Source of the DNA: Pelatocladus maniniholoensis HA4357-MV3
Lineage (GTDB): Bacteria; Cyanobacteriota; Cyanobacteriia; Cyanobacteriales; Nostocaceae
Direction of reading: 5' to 3'
Length of the DNA: 64,000 nucleotides
Assembly: GCA_019359115.1 (NCBI GenBank)
Contig: JAHHHW010000154.1
Span: forward strand, 1 to 64,000
In this document: in pieces, positions 38,436-48,642 of the stretch
Position numbering within the stretch: the first letter of the stretch is position 1
Layout: every line of letters starts with the position of its first letter
Notes under the pieces: model-generated
The model's input: the letters and a program-made list of their open reading frames with translations, nothing else
Database searches by the model: none
Told to the model about the DNA's origin: nothing
Made by a program: the position numbers and the translations under genes

Positions 38436-38507
38436 GATTTATCAAAAGTAAGAAACTTCACAGAGATGTTATCAGTCTGATGATTCACATTCTCCGAAAA
38501 TTTTCTT

Positions 38508-39908
38508 ATGCCAGAACAAGCTCAAGGTATTCCAGGAATACCTGATCTTACGCATCCTACCGAACTAGTTCAGTTTGGAACTCATATCCTCAAAGGTTCG
38601 CTGTTATTAGTACTTATAGTTATTGCTTTGGGAATTGCGATCGCTCTGCTCAACTTCTCCCTGCGTCGTAATCAAGCAGAACAGGCAAATTTTATTGATG
38701 AATGGGCAATTCGCTATTCGCAAATTTTATCAGGATTACCACACTTAACTCTAATTTTAATTTTATTAATTGGAGGATTTTTTCTTTGCTCAACTTTAAG
38801 TAACAGATATCACCATTGGGAACAAGCAAAAGTAGCACAAGTAGCAGAAAGTGTTGCTGGCGACAGACTAGAACAAATCGCACCGCAAATACGTTATGTA
38901 GTGCAAGTACCCTACAATTACACCACCCAAGTTAATGGCAAAATTGTCAAAGTCAATGAGACGCGAGAAGAAACTCGCTACCTGACGCTAGCTGGTTCAC
39001 AAATTCAGGTCAAAATTGATCAAACTCCTGATGTGCAAAATCGTCGTGCCACATATCGCGTAGACTATACTGCTGACTATAAAGTAGTTAATCAACTCAA
39101 AGATATTGATAGTTTTTTCTTTGAAACACCACCGCCTAACGGCTATTCACTGCTTTCCAACTATAAAGTAGAGCGTGATAGTAATAGACTGCAACAAACC
39201 AATCCAGGTGACTACGGCTTTCCCTTCCGTCTTCAACCAGGGGAAGAAACCAGCTTTCGAGTTACCTATAAAACTCAAGGGGGATCACGCTGGGTTTATA
39301 ATGCTAATGGGCAGTTACTCCAAAATTTTCGCTTGGTAGCCACTGCTAACTTTCCGGGGGCTGATTTTGCGAGTGGTATTGTACCAACAGAAATTGCAGG
39401 AGAAGGACAAAGCACCCGCTTTACTTGGGTATTTGACGATAATGTTTCTGTGAGAAACCCATTTGGAGTATTTACAAATACTAACCCTGTTCGTAATACA
39501 GGTGTGCTTCCCCGCCTATTATTGCTAGCGCCAGCAATATTCTTATGGTGGATATTGTTGCTATATTTATCTATTCCTATAAATTTAAAAAATATCGCTG
39601 TTGCTGGTGGTATATTCTTTGCCTGTCTGTTGGCTTTAACTTACACTAGTCGTGTCATGAGTCCCCAGTTTGCTTGGACTTTGATTTCTCTAGTTTTACT
39701 AATATTAACTTGGGGACTGGGTACAAATGTTCGGGCTTCATTAGCTGCGGTAATTTGTACTATTGCTGGCGCTGTACTACCAATATTTGGATTGTTAGTA
39801 TCATACAGTGGACTAACGCTGAGTTTAGCTGGTTTTCTTTCCGCAGTTTGGCTAGCGGTTTGTCACTGGTTTTGTTGGTACAGGCTACAACCACAAGATT
39901 ATCGATAG
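38508..39908 (+). CDS. Polytopic membrane protein with a large extracytoplasmic domain
   Basis: The 466-residue protein has two N-terminal helices (about 28-50 and 78-97), then a soluble beta-rich region of about 240 residues with the YNYTTQVNGKIVKVNETREE and RLQPGEETSFRVTYKTQGGS segments, then five or six helices from about 345 to the end. This topology recalls CreD-like inner membrane proteins, but I see no decisive motif. No function is assigned. The gene stands alone between the RelE relic and gor, and its ATG 38508 (MPEQAQGIPGIPDLTHPTEL) lacks a strong ribosome binding site. Confidence 0.75.
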   Translation: MPEQAQGIPGIPDLTHPTELVQFGTHILKGSLLLVLIVIALGIAIALLNFSLRRNQAEQANFIDEWAIRYSQILSGLPHLTLILILLIGGFFLCSTLSNRYHHWEQAKVAQVAESVAGDRLEQIAPQIRYVVQVPYNYTTQVNGKIVKVNETREETRYLTLAGSQIQVKIDQTPDVQNRRATYRVDYTADYKVVNQLKDIDSFFFETPPPNGYSLLSNYKVERDSNRLQQTNPGDYGFPFRLQPGEETSFRVTYKTQGGSRWVYNANGQLLQNFRLVATANFPGADFASGIVPTEIAGEGQSTRFTWVFDDNVSVRNPFGVFTNTNPVRNTGVLPRLLLLAPAIFLWWILLLYLSIPINLKNIAVAGGIFFACLLALTYTSRVMSPQFAWTLISLVLLILTWGLGTNVRASLAAVICTIAGAVLPIFGLLVSYSGLTLSLAGFLSAVWLAVCHWFCWYRLQPQDYR

Positions 39909-40151
39909 ACAATTGATTTATATATTTACCTCATCCTGCCTATAAAGTACTCCTGTGAGAGTCATTAGTCCTTGGTCAGCTTTTATGATTTGAATGAGCA
40001 AGCTAGGATCGAGATAATAGTTGAGGGTAATTTGGAACGTGTATTGTCAAGCGTTCTTATCTCAAATACCACTTTACCTTGGTGAAATTTCTCGATTTTT
40101 CGTTGGTAAATTGGTATCAAATTTTCTTTTTTGCAAAAGACATCTAAATTT

Positions 40152-41531
40152 ATGACCTACGATTACGACCTGTTTGTCATTGGTGCTGGTTCTGGAGGAT
40201 TAGCAGCTTCTAAGCGTACTGCTAGCTACGGTGCAAAAGTGGCGATCGCCGAAGAAAGTTTAGTCGGTGGTACTTGTGTGATTCGTGGCTGCATTCCCAA
40301 AAAATTAATGGTCTATAGTTCCCATTTTCCAGCATTATTCCATGATGCAGCAGGCTATGGCTGGAAGGTAGGCAAAGCAGAATTAGACTGGGAATATTTT
40401 ATTACAGCAATTGATAAGGAAGTCAAACGACTTTCCCAACTACATATTGGTTTTTTGGAAAAAGCTGGGGTAGAACTTATTCCCAGTCGTGCTACTCTTT
40501 TAGATCAGCACACTATCGAAGTGAATGGGCGTAAAGTCACCGCCGATAAAATTTTAATTGCTGTTGGTGGTCGTCCCGTCAAACCTGATTTACCGGGGAT
40601 GGAATATGGTATCACCTCCAACGAAATGTTTCATCTCCAAGAAAAACCTAAGCACATAGTGATTATTGGTGCTGGTTATATTGGCACAGAGTTTGCTTGT
40701 ATTATGCGTGGTTTGGGATGCGAAGTCACCCAAATTGTCCGTAAAGACCTTATTCTCAATGGTTTTGATGAAGACATTCGTAGCAATATTCAAGAGGGGA
40801 TGACCAACCACGGTATTAAAATTATCCAGAATCATATAGCGGAAGCAGTGGAAAAAGTTCCAGAAGGTTACAAAATCAATTTGTCTGGAAATCAGGAAGA
40901 ATCTGTAATTGCTGATGTGTTTTTGGTAGCAACTGGCCGTACCCCCAATGTGGAAGAGCTAGGTCTGGAACAAGCTGGAGTAGAAACGTGTTGTACTTCC
41001 ATCGAAGGTCCCGGATATAACACAATGGATGCGATCACTGTGAACGAATACAGTCAAACTTCACAAGAAAATATTTTTGCCGTCGGTGATGTTACTGATC
41101 GTATGAATTTAACCCCTGTCGCCATTGGTGAAGGGCGGGCGTTTGCAGATAGTGAATTTAGTGGTAATCGTCGTGTATTTAGTCACGAAAATGTCCCGAC
41201 TGCTGTCTTTTCTACACCGGAAGCAGCAACAGTTGGTCTCACAGAAGCTCAAGCCTGGGAAAAGCTGGGAGACGATGGAGTTAAAATATACCGTACTCGT
41301 TTCCGTCCTTTATTTCACAGTTTAACAGGCGCTCAAGAAAGAACCATGATGAAATTGGTAGTAGATGCCAAAACTGACAAAGTGTTAGGCGCTCACATGG
41401 TAGGAGAAAATGCAGGTGAGATAATTCAAGGTGTGGCGATCGCTGTTAACATGGGCGCAACCAAAAAAGATTTTGACGCCACCGTTGGTATTCATCCTAC
41501 AGCAGCTGAAGAATTTGTCACTATGCGCTAA
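40152..41531 (+). CDS. gor: Glutathione reductase
   Basis: NADPH-dependent reductase of glutathione disulfide, protecting against oxidative stress. From ATG 40152 (459 residues): FAD motif VIGAGSGGLAASKRTA, redox-active Cys42 and Cys47 in GGTCVIRGCIPKKLMVY, NAD(P)-binding VIIGAGYIGTEFACIMRGLG, FAVGDVTDRMNLTPVA, and the C-terminal HPTAAEEFVTMR with the catalytic His-Glu. Related lipoamide or mercuric reductases differ at these places (IPKK and VTMR favour glutathione reductase). The ORF is open 7 codons upstream. A short alpha/beta hydrolase gene follows after 97 bases. Confidence 0.93.
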   Translation: MTYDYDLFVIGAGSGGLAASKRTASYGAKVAIAEESLVGGTCVIRGCIPKKLMVYSSHFPALFHDAAGYGWKVGKAELDWEYFITAIDKEVKRLSQLHIGFLEKAGVELIPSRATLLDQHTIEVNGRKVTADKILIAVGGRPVKPDLPGMEYGITSNEMFHLQEKPKHIVIIGAGYIGTEFACIMRGLGCEVTQIVRKDLILNGFDEDIRSNIQEGMTNHGIKIIQNHIAEAVEKVPEGYKINLSGNQEESVIADVFLVATGRTPNVEELGLEQAGVETCCTSIEGPGYNTMDAITVNEYSQTSQENIFAVGDVTDRMNLTPVAIGEGRAFADSEFSGNRRVFSHENVPTAVFSTPEAATVGLTEAQAWEKLGDDGVKIYRTRFRPLFHSLTGAQERTMMKLVVDAKTDKVLGAHMVGENAGEIIQGVAIAVNMGATKKDFDATVGIHPTAAEEFVTMR

Positions 41532-41628
41532 TTGTTAGCTTGTTGAGCATTGGACATTGGGAGAAATTTCTTCCTTGTCTACCTTTTCTCCCTTGTCCTT
41601 AATCCCCAACCCCCACAAAAGCTTGATA

Positions 41629-42300
41629 GTGAATCAGTTTATCTATCTTCATGGTTTTGCTTCTAATCCCAATTCTGCCAAAGCTCGCTACATACGCGAT
41701 CGCTTTGCCGAATCCAAAATCAAGTTGAATATTCCTGATTTGAATTTTGGTGATTTTTCTCACTTGACAATTACTCGCCAAATTCATCAAGTAGGGTCAA
41801 TAATATTAGCAGATGGAAAACAAAACATAGAACCATCTGCGTCTCAAGCTGCACCAGTAATTCTCATTGGTTCTAGTCTAGGTGGTTTAACAGCTGCCTA
41901 CACAGCACAACAATACCCCCAGGTGCAGCGACTCGTTTTACTAGCACCCGCCTTTGGCTTTTTATCTCACTGGTTAGCGCAGTTAGGAGATGCACAAGTC
42001 CAGCTTTGGCAACAAGAAAAGTATTTAATGGTTTATCACTATGGCGAAGAGCGATCGCAACCTTTAAGTTATGATTTCATCACAGATGCGACTCAATATC
42101 AAGAAGAAGTATTACAGCGCCCTATTCCTACTCTCATCCTGCATGGAAAAAATGATGAGGTTATCCCAATTCAAGCCAGTCGCGACTTTGCCAAATCACG
42201 TCCTTGGGTAGAGTTAGTGGAATTAGACAGTGATCACGCCTTAGCTAATGTCATAGCAGAAATTTGGCAGGCAATCCGGCTATTTTGCAACTTACCGTAG
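41629..42300 (+). CDS. YqiA-type alpha/beta-hydrolase (esterase)
   Basis: A compact serine hydrolase, 224 residues from GTG 41629 (MNQFIYLHGFASNPNSAKAR). The oxyanion HGFASNP segment, the nucleophile elbow LIGSSLGGLTAAY, the aspartate in LHGKNDEVIP and the histidine in DSDHALANV form the triad. This is the YqiA/YcfP (UPF0227-like) group of uncertain physiological substrate. An upstream ATG at 41557 is in frame, but the intervening codons come from a CTCCCTTGTCC/CCCCAACCCC repeat tract, so I prefer the GTG that starts the conserved fold. Confidence 0.82.
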   Translation: MNQFIYLHGFASNPNSAKARYIRDRFAESKIKLNIPDLNFGDFSHLTITRQIHQVGSIILADGKQNIEPSASQAAPVILIGSSLGGLTAAYTAQQYPQVQRLVLLAPAFGFLSHWLAQLGDAQVQLWQQEKYLMVYHYGEERSQPLSYDFITDATQYQEEVLQRPIPTLILHGKNDEVIPIQASRDFAKSRPWVELVELDSDHALANVIAEIWQAIRLFCNLP

Positions 42301-42372
42301 AAATTTCTTAGGAAAATACCCACATGCTGAATCGATTATAAACTGCTTTCCAGACCTCAAATCTGAACGAGC

Positions 42373-42927
42373 TCAATAAATCAGTCTAGTATCTACATCA
42401 TTGCCTAAGCGGCGTACTATGGAAACCGTTTGTGGTAAAACACCCACTAATAATGCAAATGCTTCATCTGGCAAATTTTCCACCATCTCAAGTGGAAAAT
42501 ACTGTTCAAATTGATCAAGAATCTTTTGAACTCGCTGACTAGGAACAGGGTTTTCTGTAATCTGTTTGATGAGCCGAATCCACTGTCGCCTTATTAAATA
42601 AGCCTTCTGTCGCTCTTCATTTGTTTCAGGAGTTAATAAAGATAAATTTCCTATAGGTAATACTTTTTGACAATCATAATCATAATCGCCACCAACAGCT
42701 GCTCCTGGACCGGCAAACTCTGTATGGTAGCGTTTAAACAGTATCAAACCATTTCGTCTTCGACTGTTAACAATGAAAACTTTTCTACTCAACAATTGTG
42801 TAAGGATATCCGAGCTACAGGATTGCTCAGTTCCGTCTCGCATGACAATATAGTCAAGAAAACTTGTGTCCGGGTAATAAGTGGATACCATAGCAGTCTG
42901 ATAGCGTTGCTTTTTTGCGCTATCCAT
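42373..42927 (-). CDS. Conserved hypothetical protein
   Basis: A 184-residue soluble protein (MDSAKKQRYQTAMVSTYYPD) with no signal peptide or membrane helix. The middle has SRRRNGLILFKRYH and a Gly/Asp-rich FAGPGAAVGGDYDYDCQKV segment; the rest is helical and ends with GNDVDTRLIY. GAAAGAAG precedes the ATG. No motif that I can name. It is convergent with the YqiA-type gene and is followed by a 1-kb spacer at its 5' side. Confidence 0.65.
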   Translation of the reverse strand: MDSAKKQRYQTAMVSTYYPDTSFLDYIVMRDGTEQSCSSDILTQLLSRKVFIVNSRRRNGLILFKRYHTEFAGPGAAVGGDYDYDCQKVLPIGNLSLLTPETNEERQKAYLIRRQWIRLIKQITENPVPSQRVQKILDQFEQYFPLEMVENLPDEAFALLVGVLPQTVSIVRRLGNDVDTRLIY

Positions 42928-43546
42928 CTTCTTTCAAAATGAGGATGAATTGGGGACTAGTACCGCAGGCAGAAGTCAAAAGTCAAAAGGCTTTTATTTT
43001 GAGCTTTATGGCTGTTTTGTAGACACTGAGCGGCTTCCCGCAGGGTATGGTAACTTTATTTGCGCCGTCATGTACTAGTTTGTACCTAAATAATAGATAG
43101 ATTGCTATTAGATCAAAGTTTTTATTTTGCTGTTAACAAGATAATATATCTTTGGTCAATCTAAACTTACGATGAACATTAATAGAGGTTGCTCTGTAAT
43201 TGATTATTCATATTTTATGAGATTTAACATTGATTTGTCTGCCATTACTGGTATCTTTTTTTAAAGTTTCTATAAAGATGAATATTTTTAATACAAAGTT
43301 ATTATGAGGGCTTGACAGATTCCTGATCGTATTTTTACTGAATATATTTCAACAATAATCTGTTTTGTATTGCACTCAGAAAACTTTCTCCTTTTAGATC
43401 CCATATTCAGCACTTCAAAGTGAAACACGAAAATATTACAGCCGACAAAGAGACAAAAACTAGTACAATTACAACAAAAAAAATCTACTAATTAAATATT
43501 AAATAATCAGAATCACATCGAGAAGATTCTCCTGATAATATTGAGT
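42928..43546. other. AT-rich spacer without recognised genes
   Basis: About 620 bases of very AT-rich sequence. No ORF with coding character, RNA gene or clear repeat could be supported. Confidence 0.5.
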
Positions 43547-43723
43547 TTATCTAAGCAGCAAAAAATATAAATTCAGCTTCTTGTTGATTCCTTTTATCTT
43601 ATATTGAGCTTGCTCTGGATTCTCAAAATTCTCTTGTTTTATTTCTTTGAGTAACTTTTTAACCTTATCCTCTTCCCTTTTTATCTTTTTTTGTAGTTTC
43701 TCTAAATCAATTCTTTTTGTTTT
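43547..43723 (-). pseudogene. Possible transposase remnant
   Basis: The minus-strand frame reads DLEKLQKKIKREEDKVKKLL, KEIKQENFENPEQAQ and YKIKGINKKLNLY, 58 codons between two stops, without a usable start codon. The Lys/Glu-rich helical stretch followed by a short N-F-x-N-P-E-x-A block resembles a middle segment of IS1634-type DDE transposases. The evidence is short and compositional; it may also be the relic of another coiled-coil protein. Confidence 0.35.
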
Positions 43724-43767
43724 TTAACTTTCTACAATTAACAATTAACCAAACTTGCTTTACTCAC

Positions 43768-43798
43768 AAAAAAAACCCCAGTACCATGACTAGGGGTT
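43768..43798 (-). terminator. Intrinsic terminator downstream of clpC
   Basis: On the minus strand AACCCC…GGGGTT (genome 43793-43798 and 43774-43779, with an extended ACT/AGT pair) is followed by eight T residues. It lies about 120 bases past clpC; a second hairpin TCGCTCCT/AGGAGCGA (43844-43870) lies between. Confidence 0.75.
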
Positions 43799-43916
43799 CT
43801 TAAAATCACCATTTCACCCAATATTGCCAGAGGCTTATCAAAATCGCTCCTTTAGGCTACATAGGAGCGACAGTCTTTTTCAATAATGTTAGCGCAACAA
43901 TGTGAATGTATAAATA

Positions 43917-46370
43917 TTAGCCTACATTCGCCAACATGAACTCTCTGGTTTCTGATTTGTTGATTGTGACTTGTCCATCATCATCAACATCGACAATGGC
44001 TGTATCACCTTCACCAATTTGACCAGACAACAATGCTTCTGCTAGAGAATCTTCTAAAAGATTCATAATCGCCCGACGTAAGGGTCTAGCACCGTAGCTG
44101 GGGTTGTAACCTTCTTGAAGTACGCGCTCTTTGAAGCGATCGCTCACTTCTAAAGTGATACCTTTTTCCGTTAAACGGCCAGCAACTTCTTTGAGCATAA
44201 TCTCAGCGATTTGCTTGACTTCTTCTTTCTTGAGTTGAGTGAAGACAATAATCTCATCAAGACGGTTGAGGAATTCTGGACGGAAATAGTTCTTCATTTC
44301 TTCGTTCACCAAGTTACGAATCCGGTTGTAACTTGCTTCGGCTTCGTCTTCGTTGAACTGGAAGCCTAAACCGCCACCACCTTTTTCGATCACTCGTGAA
44401 CCAATATTAGAAGTCAAGATAATCAGAGTGTTCTTGAAGTCTACTTTACGACCTTTAGCATCAGTGAGATGACCGTCATCCAACATTTGCAGCAGCATAT
44501 TGAATACATCGGGGTGTGCTTTCTCGATTTCGTCGAACAGCAACACTGTGTATGGTCTGCGTCGGACAGCTTCGGTCAATTGTCCACCTTCATCGTATCC
44601 GACAAAACCAGGAGGCGAACCAATCAGCTTGGAGACGGTGTGGCGTTCCATGAACTCTGACATATCCAGACGAATCATGGCTTCTTCAGAACCGAAGAAG
44701 TAAGCTGCTAAGGACTTAGCCAATTCTGTCTTACCAACTCCCGTAGGCCCAGAGAAAATAAAGCTAGCGATCGGTCGATTCGGATTCTTTAAGCCGACAC
44801 GGGCGCGACGAATTGCACGGGATACAGCCGTAACTGCTTGCTCTTGACCAATAAGGCGCTGATGCAGGGTATCTTCTAAGTGCAGCAACATCTCAGACTC
44901 AGATTCAGTCAATTTGTTGACTGGTACGCCAGTCCAAGAGGCAACAATTTGAGCGATATCTTCTTCGTCAACGACGAGGGTATTGACAGATTTGTCAGTT
45001 TGTGAATCTGCCAATTGAGTTTCGAGTTCCAACTCGCGATCGCGCAATTCTCCAGCTTTGTCAAAATCTTGCGTTCTGACGGCTTCGTCTTTAATTTTAA
45101 TAACAGCAGTCAATTGGCGCTTGATTTCGCGATTCGCACAAACCATCGAACTCCGCAGACGCACACGGCTACCAGCTTCATCAATCAAATCGATAGCTTT
45201 ATCTGGTAAGAAGCGATCGCTAATATAACGATCAGATAAATTAGCGGCTGCAACCAATGCTTGGTCAGTAATTTCCACTCTATGGTGTTGTTCGTAAACT
45301 GAACGCAAGCCTTGGAGAATCTCAATTGTGTCTTCTACCGAAGGTTCACCAACCATAATCGGTTGGAAACGACGCTCTAGTGCAGCATCACGTTCGATAT
45401 GCTGACGATACTCATCAAGGGTAGTTGCACCAATGCACTGGAGTTCACCCCTGGCTAATGCGGGTTTGAGTATATTAGCAGCATCCATGCCACCTTCTAT
45501 ACCACCAGCACCAACGAGGGTGTGAATTTCATCGATCACCAGGACGATATTACCCACAGTGCGGATTTCGTCCATGATTTTCTTCAAGCGTTCTTCAAAA
45601 TCGCCACGGAAGCGAGTACCTGCTACGACTGACCCCATATCAAGACTGATAACTTGCTTGTCTTGCAAAATATCGGGGACATCTTGGTTGTGAATGCGTT
45701 GTGCTAAACCTTCAGCGATTGCAGTTTTACCAACTCCCGGTTCACCGATCAATACGGGGTTGTTTTTCGTGCGACGACCAAGAATCTGGATAGCACGCTC
45801 AATTTCTTTATCACGACCAACTACAGGGTCGAGCTTACCTTCTTGTGCTAATTTGGTCAGATTTCTCCCAAATTCTTCTAAACTTAAATTTTGTGTTCGT
45901 CTAGGACTGCTACTAGCACCTACAGTCGTCGGTGTGACTTCACCTAATATACGAATAACTGTGCTGCGGATATTGTTGAGGTCAACCCCCAAATTTTGTA
46001 GTACCTTGGCAGCAACTCCTTCCCCTGCCTCAGTTAATCCTAACAGTAAGTGTTCAGTACCAATATAGTTATGTCCTAAACCACGAGCTTCTTTAAATGA
46101 TTGCTCGAATAAAGTTTTTACTTTCGGAGTAAAAGGAATTTCTGGTGGTAAATAGCCAGAACCCCGACCAATAATTCTTTCGACTTCGCGACGTGCTTCT
46201 TTGAGAGTAACGCCCAATTCAGTCAGCACTTTGGCAGCAACCCCATTTCCTTCTCCCAGCAAACCCAGGAGAATTTGTTCAGTTCCTACGAAGTTGTGAC
46301 CCAGTCTTCTGGCTTCCTCCTGAGCGAGCATAACTACTTTAATAGCTTCGGAAGTGAAATGTTCAAACAT
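43917..46370 (-). CDS. clpC: ATP-dependent Clp protease, ATPase subunit ClpC
   Basis: HSP100 unfoldase that feeds ClpP/ClpR in the cytoplasm and is essential in cyanobacteria. The 817 residues show two N-terminal Clp_N repeats (about 5-140), AAA1 with Walker [17 protein letters not shown] and Walker [15 protein letters not shown], the UVR-like coiled middle ([20 protein letters not shown]), AAA2 with [15 protein letters not shown], and the ClpP-contact region after [19 protein letters not shown]. The middle domain is of ClpC, not ClpB, length. It is convergent to nothing nearby and has two terminators. The other protease subunits clpX/clpP are at 59-61 kb. Confidence 0.97.
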   Translation of the reverse strand: MFEHFTSEAIKVVMLAQEEARRLGHNFVGTEQILLGLLGEGNGVAAKVLTELGVTLKEARREVERIIGRGSGYLPPEIPFTPKVKTLFEQSFKEARGLGHNYIGTEHLLLGLTEAGEGVAAKVLQNLGVDLNNIRSTVIRILGEVTPTTVGASSSPRRTQNLSLEEFGRNLTKLAQEGKLDPVVGRDKEIERAIQILGRRTKNNPVLIGEPGVGKTAIAEGLAQRIHNQDVPDILQDKQVISLDMGSVVAGTRFRGDFEERLKKIMDEIRTVGNIVLVIDEIHTLVGAGGIEGGMDAANILKPALARGELQCIGATTLDEYRQHIERDAALERRFQPIMVGEPSVEDTIEILQGLRSVYEQHHRVEITDQALVAAANLSDRYISDRFLPDKAIDLIDEAGSRVRLRSSMVCANREIKRQLTAVIKIKDEAVRTQDFDKAGELRDRELELETQLADSQTDKSVNTLVVDEEDIAQIVASWTGVPVNKLTESESEMLLHLEDTLHQRLIGQEQAVTAVSRAIRRARVGLKNPNRPIASFIFSGPTGVGKTELAKSLAAYFFGSEEAMIRLDMSEFMERHTVSKLIGSPPGFVGYDEGGQLTEAVRRRPYTVLLFDEIEKAHPDVFNMLLQMLDDGHLTDAKGRKVDFKNTLIILTSNIGSRVIEKGGGGLGFQFNEDEAEASYNRIRNLVNEEMKNYFRPEFLNRLDEIIVFTQLKKEEVKQIAEIMLKEVAGRLTEKGITLEVSDRFKERVLQEGYNPSYGARPLRRAIMNLLEDSLAEALLSGQIGEGDTAIVDVDDDGQVTINKSETREFMLANVG

Positions 46371-46570
46371 AGCGGGTTTTGCTCCCTTGCTGCTTGGGCT
46401 TTGGGTAGAATCAATTTCACCCTCACCTGAACTTGTTGTCTACTTTTCTTAAAGACAATGTATCTTTATTTTAAGTTTAACGGCAGTGAGGAGAGCCGTA
46501 AGATTTTAGGTAGGGTAGCCGTCTTTTTGGGGATAGGGGATTGGGGATAGCGGATTAGGGATTGGGGATT

Positions 46571-46619
46571 GGGGACAAGGGGGAATTATTTACCAAGTCT
46601 CTTCCCAATGACCAATGAC
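46571..46619. repeat. 49-base inverted repeat, left copy
   Basis: This stretch (GGGGACAAGGGGGAATTATT … CAATGACCAATGAC) occurs again as an exact reverse complement at 48542-48590. It combines a CAAGGGG tract, a unique middle (ATTTACCAAGTCTCTTCCC) and an STRR. Confidence 0.95.
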
Positions 46620-46650
46620 GAATGACCAATGACAACTAAAGTAAATATTT

Positions 46651-46932
46651 ATGAACAAAGATCAACAACATCCTTTATATAATCGCGATCGCTCGATTGT
46701 GGAAAGTTTACTAGCTGGTGAGGCGACAGAGTACAATTTGGCAGAATTAGCTAGATTGCGAATTCGTTATAACGGCTTTCCCGGTGCAAGAGACATTCAA
46801 AGCGACTTGGATAAAATACTACAACAGTGGGGTCTCACTGAAGCAAAGCTATTTGACAAAACTCGCGCTATTCACGCTGTTGGTGGAATTTATCAAAGTC
46901 GCTCTAAAAAAGATGAGCAAGATTGGAATTAG
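46651..46932 (+). CDS. DUF3288 family protein
   Basis: A 93-residue soluble protein, MNKDQQHPLYNRDRSIVESL at the N terminus, then EATEYNLAELARLRIRYNGF and FPGARDIQSDLDKILQQWGL. I recognise this as the cyanobacterial DUF3288 type. It has no membrane segment or cysteines. Its start follows an STRR tract and lacks a Shine-Dalgarno. It is convergent with the MCE gene, 38 bases from its end. Function unknown. Confidence 0.8.
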   Translation: MNKDQQHPLYNRDRSIVESLLAGEATEYNLAELARLRIRYNGFPGARDIQSDLDKILQQWGLTEAKLFDKTRAIHAVGGIYQSRSKKDEQDWN

Positions 46933-46970
46933 TCATTGGGGAGTGGGGACTTGGGTATTAACATTTACAT

Positions 46971-48464
46971 TTATTGTCCCTCGTGTTCCCCATATCTTCC
47001 TTCTCCTCTTTCTCCTCCTTGCCCCCGATCTCCGATCCCTGACCCCCTATTTTTACTATATTCACGTAATTTATGCAATAGTTTTTCTTGAGATTCTGAG
47101 GTACTAAACTCAATTGCTGTTGGTTGAATTTCTTTGCTTGCACTCATCAGTGTTGTGGGTGAAAGATTAAACTCAATATTTGGTTGATTTTTGTTTTTGT
47201 GCTGATTTTTGTTTGTTGTTAATGTTGTTGCTTTGGGATTTTTTACGGCTGTTTTGACTGCATCGAGTGTAGATGCAACTTCAATTTGTTGCTCTATTTG
47301 TTGAGTGGAAGACAGTAATTTACCTAAACCATTTACTAGCTGCTTGACATTTTCTCGAAAAGCTGGATCACCAGTCAATTCATCTAAATCAGATGTGATT
47401 TTTTCGACGTTTTCAAATGTTACTCTGGCAGAATCTAGAGTTTGTTGCAGCACCAAAATATTATTAGGATTGTTAAGCGCTTGGCTAGCATCCCGCAAAT
47501 TAGCTGAGGCTTGTGCTGCATTTGCAGATAGTGTTTCTAAATTTTGAACTAACTCTCCTTGCGTCAAGCGATTGAGAGTTGGTGATAAGCTACTAACTGT
47601 AGTTCTGAGTTCCGTTGTAGTTGCAGTAATATTATTTAAAGTGCCAACCAGTGAAGAACGATTACTTGTGAGCAGGGTATCCAGATTTTTGATCAGTTGA
47701 CTTGCTTGATTTGCTGTGAGGCTGAGATCCTTTGCTGTGGTACTAAAGGCACTAGCTGTATCACTAAATTGACTAGTTGTTTTAGTAGCAGATGCGGTGA
47801 TTTTATCGGCTGCATTTGCCACTGAATTTGTAGCAGTTGACAAACCACTTAGTTGTTTTTGCGTACTTTTTGTCAAGTTGGAAAGATCGCGGCTAAGAAC
47901 AACTACTTGACCAGCTGCTTTTGAAGCATTTACTAATGTATTGTTGAGATTATCGTAGATTTGAGGCTGAGTATAAAGATTGGCAAAAACAGTACTACTA
48001 CGAATTAACTCATCCAAACTAATACCAATTTGACCTTTTAACCGTGAACCATTACAAACGATGAGACTCGGATCGCAATCTTTATCTAATGGTTTAGCAA
48101 TCGTACCACTTGGTAATGGTGATTTAGGTGTAATGTCAATAATGCTTTCGTTAATCAGACCGGATTGATTAGCTTCTACTTTGACATCACGGGGGATAAT
48201 CAGGTTAGGATTGGCAATTTCGATTTCTACTTCTACATTGTTCGGTCTTGGTCGGATTGAAGAAATATTGCCGACTTTGACGCCACGAAAGCGAACAACA
48301 GCTCCTTTTTGCATCCCACCAGCATTAGCAAATTCAACAAAAGCTTTGTATGAACTCGCAGCAGCAGTAAATCTTGTTAACCAGAGGATAATTATTCCAA
48401 ACACACCCACTCCAACGAGGAGTAGTAAACCCACAGAACCTTCTCGAAAAGTGCGCGATCGCAT
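46971..48464 (-). CDS. MCE/MlaD-type substrate-binding protein of a lipid ABC transporter
   Basis: The 497-residue protein has one N-terminal helix (about 12-32, VGLLLLVGVGVFGIIILWL), the MCE domain (about 38-120, including GAVVRFRGVKVGNISSIRP) and a long helical tail of Ser/Thr/Ala/Asn-rich heptads (about 150-400) that could form a tunnel-like oligomer. Such proteins bind phospholipids or fatty acids between outer and inner envelope membranes. AGGAGG precedes ATG 48464. The last ~25 residues (NRGSGIGDRGQGGERGEGRY…) are encoded by a GGGATCGG/GGGGACAAGG dispersed repeat and are probably an accidental extension. The ABC ATPase gene lies just upstream on the same strand; the permease is elsewhere. 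Confidence 0.88.
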   Translation of the reverse strand: MRSRTFREGSVGLLLLVGVGVFGIIILWLTRFTAAASSYKAFVEFANAGGMQKGAVVRFRGVKVGNISSIRPRPNNVEVEIEIANPNLIIPRDVKVEANQSGLINESIIDITPKSPLPSGTIAKPLDKDCDPSLIVCNGSRLKGQIGISLDELIRSSTVFANLYTQPQIYDNLNNTLVNASKAAGQVVVLSRDLSNLTKSTQKQLSGLSTATNSVANAADKITASATKTTSQFSDTASAFSTTAKDLSLTANQASQLIKNLDTLLTSNRSSLVGTLNNITATTTELRTTVSSLSPTLNRLTQGELVQNLETLSANAAQASANLRDASQALNNPNNILVLQQTLDSARVTFENVEKITSDLDELTGDPAFRENVKQLVNGLGKLLSSTQQIEQQIEVASTLDAVKTAVKNPKATTLTTNKNQHKNKNQPNIEFNLSPTTLMSASKEIQPTAIEFSTSESQEKLLHKLREYSKNRGSGIGDRGQGGERGEGRYGEHEGQ

Positions 48465-48541
48465 TTTTTATCCTCCTTCTCAGATTTTTAGATTTTAGAT
48501 TAGGTTGTGGTTTGTTGGTTGTTATTAGTCATTAGTCATTG

Positions 48542-48590
48542 GTCATTGGTCATTGGGAAGAGACTTGGTAAATAATTCCCCCTTGTCCCC
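48542..48590. repeat. 49-base inverted repeat, right copy
   Basis: Exact reverse complement of 46571-46619. The two copies face each other 1.9 kb apart and enclose the DUF3288 and MCE genes; this copy lies between the MCE gene and its ATPase gene, followed by a CCCCCTTGTCCCCC-type array to about 48640. Confidence 0.95.
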
Positions 48591-48642
48591 CTTGTCCCCC
48601 ATGTCCCCCATGTCCCCCATGTCCTCCTTGTCCCCGCTCCTC

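Noticed and set aside
45694-46068. 124-codon plus-strand ORF inside clpC
   Set aside because: Antisense shadow of conserved clpC codons.
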